Assembly (NCBI RefSeq): GCF_037975245.1
Contig: NC_092570.1
Span: forward strand, 10,827,001 to 10,891,000
DNA length: 64,000 bases
DNA from: Apostichopus japonicus
Taxonomy: Eukaryota > Echinodermata > Holothuroidea > Aspidochirotida > Stichopodidae
Direction: 5' to 3'
The notes under the pieces were generated by a model that had not been told where the DNA came from, did no database searches, and worked only from the letters and a program-made list of their open reading frames with translations. Each line of letters opens with the position of its first letter. Within the stretch, counting starts at the first letter, position 1. A program made the position numbers and the translations under genes. Below are positions 35,401 through 50,400 of this stretch, piece by piece.

Positions 35401-38400
35401 GTCTGAGAGAGCTATAGCACTTTGCTTAAAGTACAAATCATTGTAAAAATCCTGCACAACTTAAAAATTCCATTTGAACCAAAGAGTAGGCAAATTATGG
35501 TAAATGACGTCAATCAGGCAGAGTTAGAGATGTTGAAGCTCTTCAGATGAAATTCTTCAAGAACAATATTATGTGCCTTTTTTCAAGTGTAACATGTGCT
35601 GATAATAAGACCATAATGGGTGGAAGAACTTTGAAGAGTTTTGGCCCATTTTTAAAATCTAGACCCATTATTAGATAATGGCGTTTTGCATGTAGTGGGA
35701 AGAAGAAAAGTACATGTGCTTCCTTCATATTTAAACACCCTACCATCCTCCCACGCATTTGTCATTTCCACCAAGGGTGCAACATGACCATTAAAAAGAT
35801 TAGGTTTAATAGATAATTGGTTGCAGTTCTGCTGCATCTAGTCTTGTGTGATTTGTAGAAACTGTTAGTAATGGTCCAGGCTCTGAAAATGGCAAGCAAG
35901 CAACAGATAGACTAGAACCCCACCTCTCACTTTTTTGGAGTAGGCTATGTTGGTCCATTTTTGTACCTTGCTGAAAACAAAAAGAATATTGCAGTCATGA
36001 TGCCGTGTGTATGGGTGCGTGTATGTATGTTTGTATGTGACACCTTGGCTTGTAAACACGATAAGTCAATATTCTACAGGTGGATGAACTTCAAACTGTG
36101 TATGTAGATGCACCATATTGATTTCTGATTAAGGGTCGTGCTAGGTCACCAGAGGTCGAACTGCGTAAACATTGTAACCACAATATCTCAAGAAGGGAAG
36201 CTTTGATGAATTTCATGTTTGACATATTGATGTCCCATATTGAGTAAAGAAAACCTGTTGAAATTGTTGGGAGTCAAAGGTCATTTACAGTCAACATTTA
36301 AGTCAAAGTCTGAAAATCTTGTAAACATGATAAGTCAAGAAGTACATCTTTCTTGAACTTAGTATGTTGATCCAGCTTGGTGAGTGCAAGAACCCTATTG
36401 AAATTGGTAGAGGTCAAATCTGAAACCCTTTACACATGAACTTTATTTTATACTTAGTTCTATGATGTGCTTTTCAAGTTTACTCAGTTTGGTATCCTAT
36501 TTGTGTAGGGCAATAAACACTGGTTTGAGTATTTCTAGCCCAGTTGTCAACATTATTAAGTTCTTTTCTTTCATATTCTTTTCTTTCTTTCAGACAGCTG
36601 GAAACTGTTTTGCCTTGCTTCCTTCAATTGGTGGTGGCGGTGTTGGTGGGGTACTCTACAAGGAAGCCTGGTCTTACTACATGAAGAAACTTTTAAACAC
36701 TTTGAAGGATCTATTTTCTAAACTCTACAAGGATCATGATTCAGGTGAAGAATAAAGTCAAATGTCATTTCAGTTGTTACGATACAGGATCATAACAATC
36801 ATTAACACAAAACTACAACTAAGTGAAGGAAGCCTTTAATAGTTTGGAGAAGAATAGACAACTAAGTCTGTGATGTTTGTTGCAACCATCTTTGCAATTT
36901 GTGGCTATATTGGACACTGGCATAACATCAAAATGGAGGACACATCAATGACTCCCGGAGGTACAAGATAACATGAGCTGCTAAATGAACCATGTTTAAA
37001 AGCTTGTGAAGAAACATTTAGGTTACATATTCACAATGACAATAGGTCCTACCCTGTACTTGTTCACATGATGAACAACACAATCAATGTTTGCACTGTG
37101 GTAAATGCTTATACATGTATGAATGCCTCCATTTGTATACGGAAGCCAGTTGAGTACACCACAAATAGTGTTTTTAAACTGTAGTAGCCGTAGGTTTTAG
37201 AATCCAGACACATAGACTGCATCGATCAACAATGATGCAATATGTGTTTAACTTTGTTACTGTTTGACAGCTTTTGAGAACCAGGAAAAGGGAAGTGACA
37301 TCATTCCTCTTCCACAACCAACTTCTGATGAGCCACAACAGACATTTACACTGGCAGAACAGGCTCAAAGGATGTTGCATATTATGAGATCAATGCTAGA
37401 GTAAGTAAGAACCCTTTTTTTTTTTTTTTTTTTTTTTTTAACCATAGACTGCACCAATGATTCATTGTAATAGAACTCAATCCAACATTGATTCATTGTA
37501 ACATAACTCAATGCACCGATGATTCATTCCAACAGAACCTAATCCAACATTTATTCATTCTAATAGAATTCAATGTACCAACGATTCATTGTAATAGAAC
37601 TCAATGCACTAATGATTGATTGCTAATAGAACTCAATGCAACAATGATTCATTCCAATAGAACTCAATCCAAGGTTTATTCTAATAGAACTCATGCACAA
37701 ATGAATTCATTATAGCATGTATACCTCAATGTACCAACGATTCATTGTAATAGAACTCAATACACCAATGATTCATTGTGATTTATTCTAAGATAAGCCT
37801 GTTCATTGTTTTCATGTCCATAATATTTTAGTGTATTGAGTTAGAAACTAGCTTACAGGATCTAGTGTCAGGTCTCACACTCCAGATTTGTGAAGTTAGG
37901 CTTGGCAAAGAAATAATTTTTGCTACTGTTTATTGCTGCTACTCCAACTGTCTAATGTTGATCCTGCTTTGATGGTACCCATGTTTCTTTTTCAGAAATA
38001 TTTTCCCAGCAACAGTTATTATTCCACACAGAGACATCCTTGCCATGATTTGCAACATCTTAGCTGTGACGGGTAGCTCATTGGTATGTTCCTTTATTTA
38101 TTCCTGCTTTTGAATTTATGAAATAAGCTTTCCTTATTTGAGTCTCCCTTTTAGCTGTAAACACTGGTAGACCCTTGAGAAAGGTAAAATACTCAAAGAG
38201 TGAGCTTGAGTCTAGTGTTCAACCGATTATGCATAACAGAAAATACCGATTACCGATTATTTTTTCCATAATCGTACCGATTCCGATTATTTGAAAATGA
38301 GAAAATATCCCGTATATACTGTACGAAATCGCCAATAAAGTTTGACAGAAACAATAATTGTTGTGATTTTCCCCTGTTTCCTTTTGCTTCGTTGTTATAC

Positions 38401-41400
38401 AAGGCTATAAATAAATATGAAATATGACATCCTACCTAGTCAGTACTGTGCTAAGCGAATGGCCTAACCACCTCGACGTGAATGTCACCTGTTAATGGCT
38501 TGAAATGGGCTAAGAATAGTTACTCAAAATATCCATCTCAAAAAGCAAGGGCGTAGGAACCGGGGGGGGGGGCTGGGGGGGGGGGCTGGGGGCGCCAGCC
38601 CCCCCCCCCCCCAGTGAAAAATATGGGGGGCGGAAGTATCATTCCGCCCCCCTGCTCCGAGAGTCAGAAAACCCCTTTTTCATTTCCAAATGAGAAAAAA
38701 ATCTCATTTGGAGCACCAAATTGCATCTATAAGGCCAGGTGAAAATGCAAAATTATTTACAAAGTGGAGTGGGTGTTGAAGTGTGCTATATTGCACCAAA
38801 TTGCATCTGAGGCCACCTGGAAATGCAAAAAAATTCCAAAGGGGAGGGGGTGTCCCCCTCCCCTTTGGAATTTTTTAGACCCCTCCCCAGGCCGGCCATC
38901 AGTCTTCAGCCCCCCCACTCAAAAGTACCTTCCTACGCCACTGTCAAAAAGTATCTCAGACAGGCTTGGGGTAATCGTAATCAGTAATCGTAATTGATTA
39001 CAATCGATTACATTTTTTGAAGTAATCGTAATCGTAATCGATTACTTTTGTGAAAATTACAAAGTAATCGTAATCGTAATCGATTACAAGGGCAAAGTAA
39101 TCGTAATCGTATTACATTTATGATTACAGTGAAATTTGAATGAGAAGGGCAAAATTAGTAGAAATGATTAAAACTAATTCTTACTATTGGCTTTTAGTGT
39201 GACCAAAGAAGTGTTCCTGCTTCTAGAATTCTCTAGCACAATAAACATTTCAATGTTCATTAGTAAAACGTTAATTGTACTCATCTCATGTTGTGGGGAA
39301 AAAAGTTATTCAGAAATTTGCCTACATTCCATTGTCCAACAACCCATCCAACTTTGCACCATTTACACCTCTTTAATTAATGTAATTAACCTTGTTGCTG
39401 AAAAAAATCACTGCAAATTAAGTATTTTGGTGGATCAGAATTTGCTTTACCAGAGTTGACCACTTTTTGATGAAAATAATTTACTCTTACTTTGGCCTTC
39501 CATGTCCCATGTACTGTGGAATGCCCCATTTCAAAGCTGTTTAGTGTTATTTTGGTGTTATAATGTAAAAGAGTTTTTAGTTTTGCTGCTATGTAGAAAT
39601 TATTAGTTTACAAAATATAGTGTTGCATGAAAATCTTCATTTGTTTTACTTTAGTATTTGTCTGTTTACTCTTTGTCTGTTTAAATTGTATTTTTTACTG
39701 GACTTATGGGTTACACATCTTAAACGTGTTGACAGGCGCGTAGCCAGGAATTTGCCAAGGGAGGGGCGAAACTGTAGATTCGGCATTGCAAACTATCTAA
39801 GCGTAGCGCCATCATGTTGGCGCGAAGCGTACAAGAAAATTTTGGCTGAATATGCCTCCCAGGTCGCTGGAAATGGCACTTCCCAGGCCTTGTAAGTTGC
39901 ATCTTAGCATTTTCTCTTTTGAAATACTAGCGATATCATAAAAACATTTTTATTTTTTTTAAATATGCTCAAGGAGGGGGGGACGGCTGCCCCCTTCGCC
40001 CCCCCCTGGCTACGCGCCTGCGTGTTAAGGCATAAATGTGTAATGCCTGGTAGGAATTGTAGATAAACTTCCACAATTTTGTCCATATATACTGTAAATG
40101 TCCTTCCTTTGCCCTATTTCATTGCCCTATTTCCCGGCAGAGAGTTATATTAAACAGCTATGCAGAGGATTTTGCAAGTAACCACAATGTAATCATGATT
40201 GTAATCACGATTACATTACAATGTAATCGTAATCGTAATCGATTACTCCAACTTTAGGCTGTAATCGTAATCGCAATCGTAATCATACATTCTCAAGTAA
40301 TCGTAATCGTAATCGATTACATTCAGATGTAATCGCCCCAAGCCTGATCTCAGACAAACCATCCATCTTCAATCTTTACCAAAGTGTAAATTTTAATGAC
40401 ATGTTGCCTTCATTCCGACATTATTTTCTACTTATTTTCAGTATTATACTGTTTATGAACAAATAGAAATGTTACGAACTTCAAGTTAAACATATCTATT
40501 CGTTACCTATTTAACTCTATTCAGGTTCATTTAGAAAATGTAAGCTTAGGCCAATCAAACTGAAAAGCAAATTGTACCATCGTAACTTGTTTAAAATTAC
40601 TCTAAAATGTAATACCAGATTGATGTAAAGAAATAATAACAACTAGAAACTACTTCAATATAAAATATAACATTCCCTCTATAAGACATATCACTTACAG
40701 TACCTTCCAAACAAATGCCGATTTCCAGCAAATTGAAAGTTTGCTACGCATTTTTTTTTTTTTTTTGGCAAACCGATGGTTAGGCTACAGTTCTCATTGA
40801 CTTAGTGTGGTTGTTAGGCTAACATGTGGTCGAAGATTGCAGTTTCCGTGGATATTTTTATTTTTTATTTGCCACACAACTAGAGCGAATAAACAGATGG
40901 CAAGGTTAGATTTCCATGCAGTTGACTTAGTGTGAAGTAAGGCTACCCATGTGGTCGGAGATTTGTGAGGATTTTAGGTTATTTTCGCTGGTACTGAAAT
41001 TGCTTCGTGCACGCCGTAATTTTCCACGGTAACTTCCCGGGGATTGTGCGCGACCCTACCGCACTGCTTCAAATTTGATGCGGAATGTGAAAACTGTTTG
41101 CGCGATTCGCGCTGCAACTGCAATTCCTAGCTAAAGCAAACGCATGTCACAATTAATTTTACACAGACACCTGATATAACGAGGGCGATTTTCTTATATT
41201 TCTTTTTCACACTCGTAATTGTGCTTTATGAGGGCTTTTTAGCACATCGCTCCCGCTTATTTCCGATCCTGTCAAGCACATTCGTTAATTCGTGAAATTG
41301 GTATTGCTGCTATGCCTACTGTGACAAGAAATTTGAAGTCACTAACCACGAGGGAAGCAAAATCGGCGACCCTGGCAGCGTAAATTGATGAAAGTATACA

Positions 41401-44400
41401 CTGAAAGACGGATAGAGGGTGTCTTATTTTAATATTTCGTAGTAAAAGAACAAACCTAATACATCAGTTGATATTTTCAACTTCCATATGTTTTTGAATA
41501 ATGATATTTTCACCTTCCATATGTTTTTGAATAATCGGTATGAAATAACTGGTATTCCACGTAATTTTTACCGATTCCGATTATGTTCCGATTATGCAAT
41601 ATTCGTACCGATTCCGATTCGGATTAGGTTAATCGGTTGAACACTACTTGAGTCAGTTATACCTGAAATAGCAGCTCCCAATCCTAATATCACAATATAT
41701 CTATAAATGGCATGTGCATTAATAGTACATACATGTTATTTAATCATGCTCTGGTAGAAGCATGGTAGTTGATGATTAAAACCCTTTTTAATTAACTCCA
41801 ATCTTCTTCTTTGTCTGAAAACAAAAGAACAATCGTTTCTTGTCCACTGCAGACATTTGTTACTTGAATTGTCAGTTGTGTTGCAGTTGGATCTCACTCT
41901 GGTTCAGTTTCAAGCTAGAATTTCAAAATTGCATGTTTAAAAACAGGAAGTTTCTATGAATAGCCCTCACCTGTATGTTGTATGAATGCTACAATATCTT
42001 TATGATTATAAAATTAATGGTTTTAATGTTTCAAGTTTCATAAACAATTGATACTTCTCTATTCGCCCTGTTTTTGTTTTAAAACAACTCTAACTGCAAG
42101 CAACAATTTGACTTAATGACAATTGATATCAATTTGACTTTAACTTTAAACATGGTGCTCATTATTCTTGCTAAAGAGTACAGTGATAGCTTATGTAGTA
42201 AACAAAAAAGAAAAATGAACCAAGCGTAATAAAAAGGAACTCTATACTTCTTTTACAGACACTGAATGGCTCCACACAGTCATGTTACTTGTTGATGGTG
42301 TTGACTGGCATACATGAAGCATCTCTGGAATTGCTAAATGCTTTTATTCTAAGGTAATAATATAGCCATTGTCATGTTACAACTAACAAGGCTTTATTCA
42401 TACTGTATCTTTTCATTTTATAGCACATGTCTATAACTTAATGTAATTGCAGTGCCTTAATTGTCAAGCAATGTTAACCGAAGCATTCACAGCTGGCATA
42501 TCATGAGTGGTATAATTTTCATTCGTTCAGACTATTGAAGACAATCCAGAACGGATGCCCTCTTGGAGTGACAATTCCAAAAGGCTTTTAAGAATATGAT
42601 AGTTACCCAACAGTGGTTTATATTTCTATGGTTTAATGTTCTTTTTATTTTTTGTCATTTTTTGGGGCAATTAATTCAAATAATGTTCAAAGAATTAAAT
42701 ATCACATTTGAAAGAATGAAAGCGGGACCAAACAGTATGTGGACAGCAAAGACAAACATCATTTTTATTATTTTGCCTTACATTGTATATATTGTTTCGG
42801 GGCATAGGGGAAACTGAAGGTAAATTTGTTTACCATCAATATTTCTATCACACAAGATTAAAGCAATAAGTTTGCTTTAATCTTGTTTTCAATGTTAAGT
42901 TTTTTCAGCCGCGTTCACAACGAGTCAGCAACTGGGGGAGGTAGTAGGCAGCAAGTCATTTTGATTAGCGGCCATCATAGGCTCAAATCTTGGTTAAACA
43001 TTCCAAAGAATTAACCAATAACAGGCGAGTATACCTCACATGGCACATGTATTCTGGGGTTGTGGTAGCACTCTCATGATACCACATGAGAGTGCGTCAC
43101 GTACTCGTTGCAGGGACAGAAATCTTCTTTCTGAGGATAAATAATATGTGAATGTGTCTGTAATCTGTCTCTCAGGTGTAGCAATCATCTGTTACCACAT
43201 GGAAAGGTCATCAACCAGCTCCTATTACAACTACTCAATTGGACAGCCTTGTGTGATGCAGATGCCAAAGTCAATAGCTTTAAGTTCAGGTAACTAAATT
43301 CAAGCAGTTGTAATGTCATTAAAAAAAAAAATGAGTAAACCATTGACAAGATGCTGCCCAGAAGTAAATGATGCTGTAACTTTATAAGCAAGGCTTTGAT
43401 GAACGTTAATCCCAGTAAGATATGATAAGATGGATCTACCATAAGTGGATGTACCATATTATGGAGTACAAGAATCAAAATGTCTCTGTAATGTGTCCTG
43501 GCAACAATATGGGTTGGCAATATTGTCAAACCCTGACAGAAGTCATATAGGAGAAATGTTTCTTAATATAAGGCATGCATGAAGTTACTATGTGAAAACC
43601 TGAATTGCTTTTTATTTTGTGTGAAGCTGTTTGTAGATGAGCCTATATGTCTCTTCTACTTCCTTTACAGGGGTATTAAATGTCAAGTTTATAAAACCTA
43701 TCGCACATGGTTGATTGGAGTGGGTGCATCAGCTTATATGGGAGAAAATGCAGCCAAACTGATTGCACACATTATGAATGATGCTCACTTACAAGAAAGC
43801 CCACAACAGGTACAGTAATTACTGCACTGCTGTCTTACATTGTCACATAATCTCATATTACAGAGAAAGCACTTATGTTAACCATTTTTGGTTCCGATGC
43901 TGAATGCTCAGTAACCTTGAAATTGTGTTGGTGTGTGTGCATGTGACGACCAGCTTGTAAATTTGATATTTCAACAACCGCAAGTTTAAGTCAATGTCAT
44001 ACTGTAGATGTGCCCTATTGTTTTGGTTCCCATCTCATGAATATTAATGATGGGTGTGGCTTAACAAAAAATTCTTAAAATGTCAATATCTCTTCATCCC
44101 TATCTCCAATTTAGTTTATACTTGGTATAGTGATGAACCTACATTAATATTCATGAGTGGTGTGGGGCTTGTAAACATGATATCTCAACAACCAAAAGTT
44201 TAATCAATGTGATACTCGGTAGATATGTGCCCCATGATGAGTAGATGTACCTTATTAATCTTGGTTCTTATTTCATGAATATCAATGAGTGGGCATGGCT
44301 TACCATAACATTATTAACATGTCAGTACCTCTGCAGCCATATGTCCAACTTTGTTCATACTGGTATGGTGATGTTGCTACATAATAAACACATTCATGAC

Positions 44401-47400
44401 ATGGCATTACATTACATTACTATTCATCACATTTGGTAGACATGGCTTTTAAACACAAGAAAAGAACCAAATATTCCATGATTTTGGTCCTTGACATATT
44501 AGGTTGGTCGCACTACATTCATACAGTCAACTTGTTGTATTTTGTGTGCAATAAATGAATTTGAGTCATAGAACACAAAATTCTTCATCAGATATCAGTG
44601 AAATAGTATGTCTAATTAGCTTTATACATATTTACATGGATAGTAAAATGTAAGTAGAGTATATACAGACAGTACATGCTTATGAGATCATAAATTTTAC
44701 TTCATGAATATTCATGCATGTATATGTTTTATACGACTTTGTCTACATAAAAATGATTCCTAGTACCATCCTTTATATGTTGCCGCATTAGTCAATAAAT
44801 AATCCATTTTCATTTTGGTGTTCACAAGTTCATGAATATTGACAATATGCTTGTCCATTGGAACCACAAAACATTTTCATTTTCTGGGTTGCATTCTAGT
44901 TGATGGTACATGGACATGTGTGTACAAGGCTTACAAGCAATGCTCAAGAGGTTCAAGTAACAATTCCAAAAATTTAGTTCAATGAAAGTCATGTCATGGT
45001 TTCTACAATGCATTATGATCTACAGTCAGAGAAGGCTATTACCAGCATAAGCATACAGTTCATGAACTAGTTAACAAAGTACAGAGTGTTGAAGTATGCA
45101 GGTATTAAAGACAGTGTCTACCTTACATTGGCTGCATCGTAAATATGAGGCTAGTATAAGACATGCCTGTTGAAATATTACCTTCCAAACAGCAATTTTG
45201 TGTCACTGTCCATAGTCTGGCTTCTAATTTAATTTAATTTATCTGTTCCATCTCCAATTAAAGGAAGGTGGGAGGAATAATGTGAAGCACTGCTTAAATT
45301 CTGAATAATTAACTGTTAATGATTAGCTTCAAACTTTAAATAATGAAGAAATGAAAATCATAACTGTTACAATTGTGATGGCATGCATTTTTATGTGACA
45401 TTTTGCTTGTAAACAAAATATATAAAGAAGGGAAAATATTGATTGTAAACTTTGTATGCTAACTATTCTTGGTTTGGATCAAAGGTCATCAGAGGCCAAA
45501 CTGTGAAGACTTAACACAATATTGTTTTTATGTGTTGTTCCATATTGTGTAGATGTAGCTTACTGTTTTTAGAGGGGATTAAAGATTAGCAGAGGTTGAT
45601 ACGTGAAAACTTTGTAAATAAAATATCTCAATTAGTGAAGCTTACATGGATCCCATAAGTAGTTTGATGTAGCTTAATGTTGAGATTGAGTAGATGTTTG
45701 TAGTGGAAGGTCACTTGATGTCACAACAATTGAAAATGTTACAACCATGTATACAGCAGTTCAAAGGAATGGTTTCATTCTTTGTGTGTGGAACTGTGGT
45801 GTGTGGAACTGTGGGTGCACTATCTTCAGTGGATGAAGAATTCAAAGGTTATTTGAGGCAAGTGAAGGTCAAAATATGAAAACCATGTAAATATGGTATC
45901 ACCAGAAGGGAAAGTGTATGGATTTTGAGCAAATGAAATAAACTGGTTTAGTGGAAAACAAGGATCATTGTGTGAAGCAGATGTCAAAATTTGTAGGTTT
46001 GAGCATGAAGATGGCTTTTTCTTAACTTCCATTGCCCTAAATATTGCAGCTCAATTATGGCTTCATTAAAAACATGTTCAACCTTACAGAAGTTTTTTAT
46101 TGTAATTGCACTGTTACAATAAATATATGTTGTTTGCTTTTCTGAACAGGAATCAAATCTAAAAGAACCAAAGCAAGATCCATCTGGCCCCAGGAAAAAA
46201 AAACAAAAGAAACATCATCAGTGGAAAGTGGAGCCAGTTGGCAGTAGCAAGCATGACAGCACTAAACAAGTAGAACACCTTTATGTGACAGTCTTGGCAG
46301 GTATCTATCTCTCATATACAACTTTACTCAATGCAGTTCTTCCCCAGTTTAACAAATAGGCCCATTTGTTAAATGTGTCAGAAAACAACCTTGGTAGCAG
46401 TTTACCTTCATGAGATTAGATTCCAGAACTTTCAATGGGAGAGAGACTGCAAGAAGGTAGTCTGATATCAAGTGCTTTTTGGTTCCTTGCTAAAAGCAAA
46501 GGAACCTATGTATTCAGGTTGGCGTGTATGTGTGTATGTGTGTGTGACGCTTTAGCTTGTATGCACGATAACTCAACAAGGGATTGACTGATCATGATCA
46601 AACTTGGTGGGTGGGTGGCCCATAGTGAGTAGATGAACCCTATTGTTTTTGGTGCCCACAAAGGTCAGTTATGGTCCAAAAACCCAAAATACTAAAACTG
46701 CAATAACTCCCAGTGCCAATGTGCGACAAGGTTGATATTTTGGGACAAGTTGTGAACTGGTTAGGGGAACATTTTGAAACTTAACGGTCATGTGATCTGA
46801 GGTCACCAAAGGTCAATGAATGTTAAAAAACTAGTATTTTTGCGATAACTTGAGAATGAATTGTCCATTTAGGGTTGGGAGTTGTTTCAGTGTAATCCAA
46901 TTGTCGACCCACATCTGGGTGACCCTTGACCTCAATTTGACCTCTGGTGACCTTTTCATGTTTTGGGGATTTTTACAGTTTCGATGCTATTTTCAGATGT
47001 CAAAGGTACCTTCCGATCATAAATATCGATAGGTTGACCCCCGTGTGACCTTTGTGTGCGAACTTATATGGGGTCAAAGTTTTCGGTCGGAGTTAGGATG
47101 GCTGTACAGACTTGTCGTGTTGATTTTTGGAATCGGCAGATCAAACTACATTTGAAACCAAGGTCAAAAGGTTAAAGGTCACATTAGAAAAAATGTGCTT
47201 AGTTTGGGAGAAAACGGGCGAAAAAGAAAATGTTTGGTTTTGATGCTAGATTTGGATATCAAAGGTACCTTCCGATCAAAAATGTCAATGGGTTGACACC
47301 CGGGTGACCTTTGTGTGTAAAGTTATACAAGGTCAAAGTTAATTTTCAGACATTTAATGCAATAACTCCCAGTGCCAAGGTGTAACAAGGTTGATATTTT

Positions 47401-50400
47401 GGGACAAGTTGCAAATGGTATAGAGGAATATTTTCAAACTTAACGGTCATGTGATCCGAGGTCATCAAAGGTCAATCAATGATAAAAAACTAGTATTTTG
47501 GGTGAGAAAATGGGCAAAGAAAAAAATGTTTGAATTTTTACAATTTTGATGCTATATTCACGTCTCACCAATCAAAAATGTCAGTAGGTTTACCCCAGGT
47601 GACCTTTGTGTGTGAAGTTATATGAGGTCAAAGTAAATTTTCAGACATTTAATGCAATAACCCCCAGTGCCAAGGTGTGACACGGTTGATATTTTGGGAC
47701 AAGTTGCAAATGGTATAGGGGAATATTTTCAAACTTAACGGTTATGTGATCCGAGGTCACCAAAGGTCAATTAATGATAAAAAACTAGTATTTTTGCGAT
47801 AACTTGAGAACGAATTGTCCGTTAGGGTTGGGAGTTGCTTCAATTTAATCCAATTGTCGACCCGCATCTGGGTGACCCTTGACCTCAATTTGACCTCTGG
47901 TGACCTTTTCGTGTTTTGGGGATTTTTACAGTTTCGATGCTATTTTCGGATGTCAAAGGTACCGCCTGATCATAAATGTCAATAGGTTGACCCCCGTGTG
48001 ACCTTCGTGTGCGAAGTTATACGAAGTCAAAGTTAAAAAATATTAATGAGGTCACGGGTCAAACGTGAAAAACTCCCAAGTTGCAATAACTTGGCTACTA
48101 TTTATTGGAATTTCGTCAAACTTGGTATGATGATATTGGTAGATAGTCTCCACACACTGATGTGTGTAGCAATTGATATCATGCATGTTTATAAGGGGGG
48201 GGGCCTAGCATTATTTCGTTATGAAAAGTTTGTATGCACAATAACTCAACAAGGGAATGACCAATCATTACCATACTTGGTGAGTGGGTGGCCCATGGTA
48301 AGTAGATTAACCCTGTTGATTTTGGTGCTCATATCATGAATATTAATGAGGTCATGGGGTCAAACGTGAAATACTCAAAATTGCAATTACTTGGCTACTA
48401 TTACTAGTCGGAATTTCGTCAAACTTGGTATGATGATAATGGTAGATAGTCTTCACACACTGATGTGTGTTGCAATTGATATCAGGGCTTAGCATTACTT
48501 TGGCAACAAAAGTTTGTGAGCATAAATTACTGTTGTTGTATTAGGGCTTTGTTAGAAATTTCCCTATGAATGGAACTAATGAACAGCAGCAAGGAACCAT
48601 GAAATGTTTTCATTCTGGTTATTAATGTTAATGAGGTATGCACTGGTGATAATAGAAGTCGAATATCTGTTTGACTGCATGCTAGTTATTCATTGGAAGG
48701 AAAGAAATTGTAGTTGCATGTGTTAGCTGTATTTGCTAATGCATTCTCAGTAATGAAGTACTATTGTGAACAATTTTATAATGTACAGTAAGCAATGTTT
48801 AATTCCCTTTTGCTGCTAAAATATTCCCTTATGCTAATTGCTAAGCAACAACAAAACTATTTTTACTGTTTTTACTTCCAGTATTGAGGACTCTGTTTTT
48901 CACATGTGGTTCTAGACTGAAGTGGACATTACACAGGGTTTGTTTTCACTATTCAGTGTGTTTCATTGTACCATGGAGCTATGTTTATAGCTCCATGATT
49001 GTACCCAGCTATATGTTGATATGTGTAGTGTTCAAACGATTATTGGAATTTGGCCGATTATTGCACAATCAGAACATGATCGGAATCGGTAAAACTTACG
49101 TGGAATACCAGGTATGTCATACCGATTATTCCAAAACATATGGAAAGTGAAAGTATCAACTGATGTTCTACGTATCAGCTGCTCTGTTGCATGATGTGAT
49201 AATGTTTTGCCAATGTAGAATTATCGGCGACATACACGTGATTGATACTTCAATTGAAATTGTGTCTTCAGCTTTCTTCGGCTTGTACGATGAATAAAGC
49301 CAGCCATGTACAGTAGACTAGTGTTCTCCTGCAACAACTATCCAACTTCTGTGTCACTATTACTGTTGTATTATGGCTATGTTCTTAATGTGAACCATTG
49401 TGGGAAAGACTGAAACCTCAATGCTTAATTTTTAATAACCAATGGTCAACTCATTCAAGACCACAACATATATTCCATCTGTCTATAGATGGTAACTAGT
49501 TATATCAGTCATTCAGTAGATCAAATCAAGTCTTATTGCGGATGATGCTAATTACATGGAAAGCTTTGCATAGAGAATAAAACTTGGACCATACAAAACT
49601 AACATTAATTTGTAGATTCAAGGGCAGCAGCTCTTTTAATTCTTTCATGGTATGATAAATTGCAAGCTCCACTTGGTCATCTCAATATTGGCTTGTGTGC
49701 CTAAAGCTTATCAATATGGCTAGGAATATCAGCATGGTATTTAATAATTAATTGTATCTTCTCACACAATATATTTGTTTCTCTACGAATGGCTCCTATC
49801 TCTATTATATAGTTCACTGCTGATGTTAACAGTTCCTTAAACTCATCTAGTTTGTTGTATGAAATTTAAAGTCAGGAAATACAAAGTTTGTTCGTTACTG
49901 TATAAATGCGGTGAACTTGTCAAGAAGTAATTCAGAGTTCACCCAAGGTAATTAGTAGGAAACATGGATTACGGTTGTAAATGCACAAAGTAAAGTTAAA
50001 GCATAGGCCATCTATCAATTATGATACATTCAGATCACCTCATTTTGGTTGCTTGCATGCTTAAATTATATGGCAAGTTTACCTTCTCTATTCAGTTTCT
50101 TGTGGATATTCATTGGTCATGTAGACCTGCACAACCACAGCTTCTCAGGTATCTGTAGACAATCATGTATGATTTGACCCTACAAAATGAATCATATGAA
50201 GGTTTCACCATGTTAAGGTTGGTCATATTATCAAATTCACTGTATCTGTATTTCTATCACTCTGTGTTAACAGGATACACACTTAGCTGTTACCAGAGCT
50301 TTACTGCAATGCCAGAGTGGCCTAGCTTCCTCAGTCTACCAATCAGCTGCATGTAGAAAAGAGCTTTATCATGTTCTACTTGCCTCTGTTCTGGTTTCAA

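Larger units (their letters stand above)
38213..41646. mobile_element. 3.4-kb hAT element in PELP1 intron 8 (outer host of nested insertions)
   Basis: Starts TAGTGTTCAACCGATTATGC and ends TAATCGGTTGAACACTA, a perfect 17-bp inverted repeat. It is flanked by a perfect 8-bp duplication CTTGAGTC (38205-38212 and 41647-41654). Subterminal regions hold many TTCCGATTAT words. About 1.8 kb of its length is later insertions (38546-38943 and 38961-40346). The right half has the GCAAACCGATGGTTAGGC core also seen in the element at 505-1747. No transposase was recognised. Confidence 0.92.

Noticed and set aside
42596..42817. 73-codon ORF as a PELP1 exon
   Set aside because: No suitable splice sites in phase; exons at 42259-42353 and 43176-43289 join directly in frame.
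42852..43095. miRNA precursor
   Set aside because: Stems of 11-15 bp with 5-6-nt loops are too short for a typical pre-miRNA.
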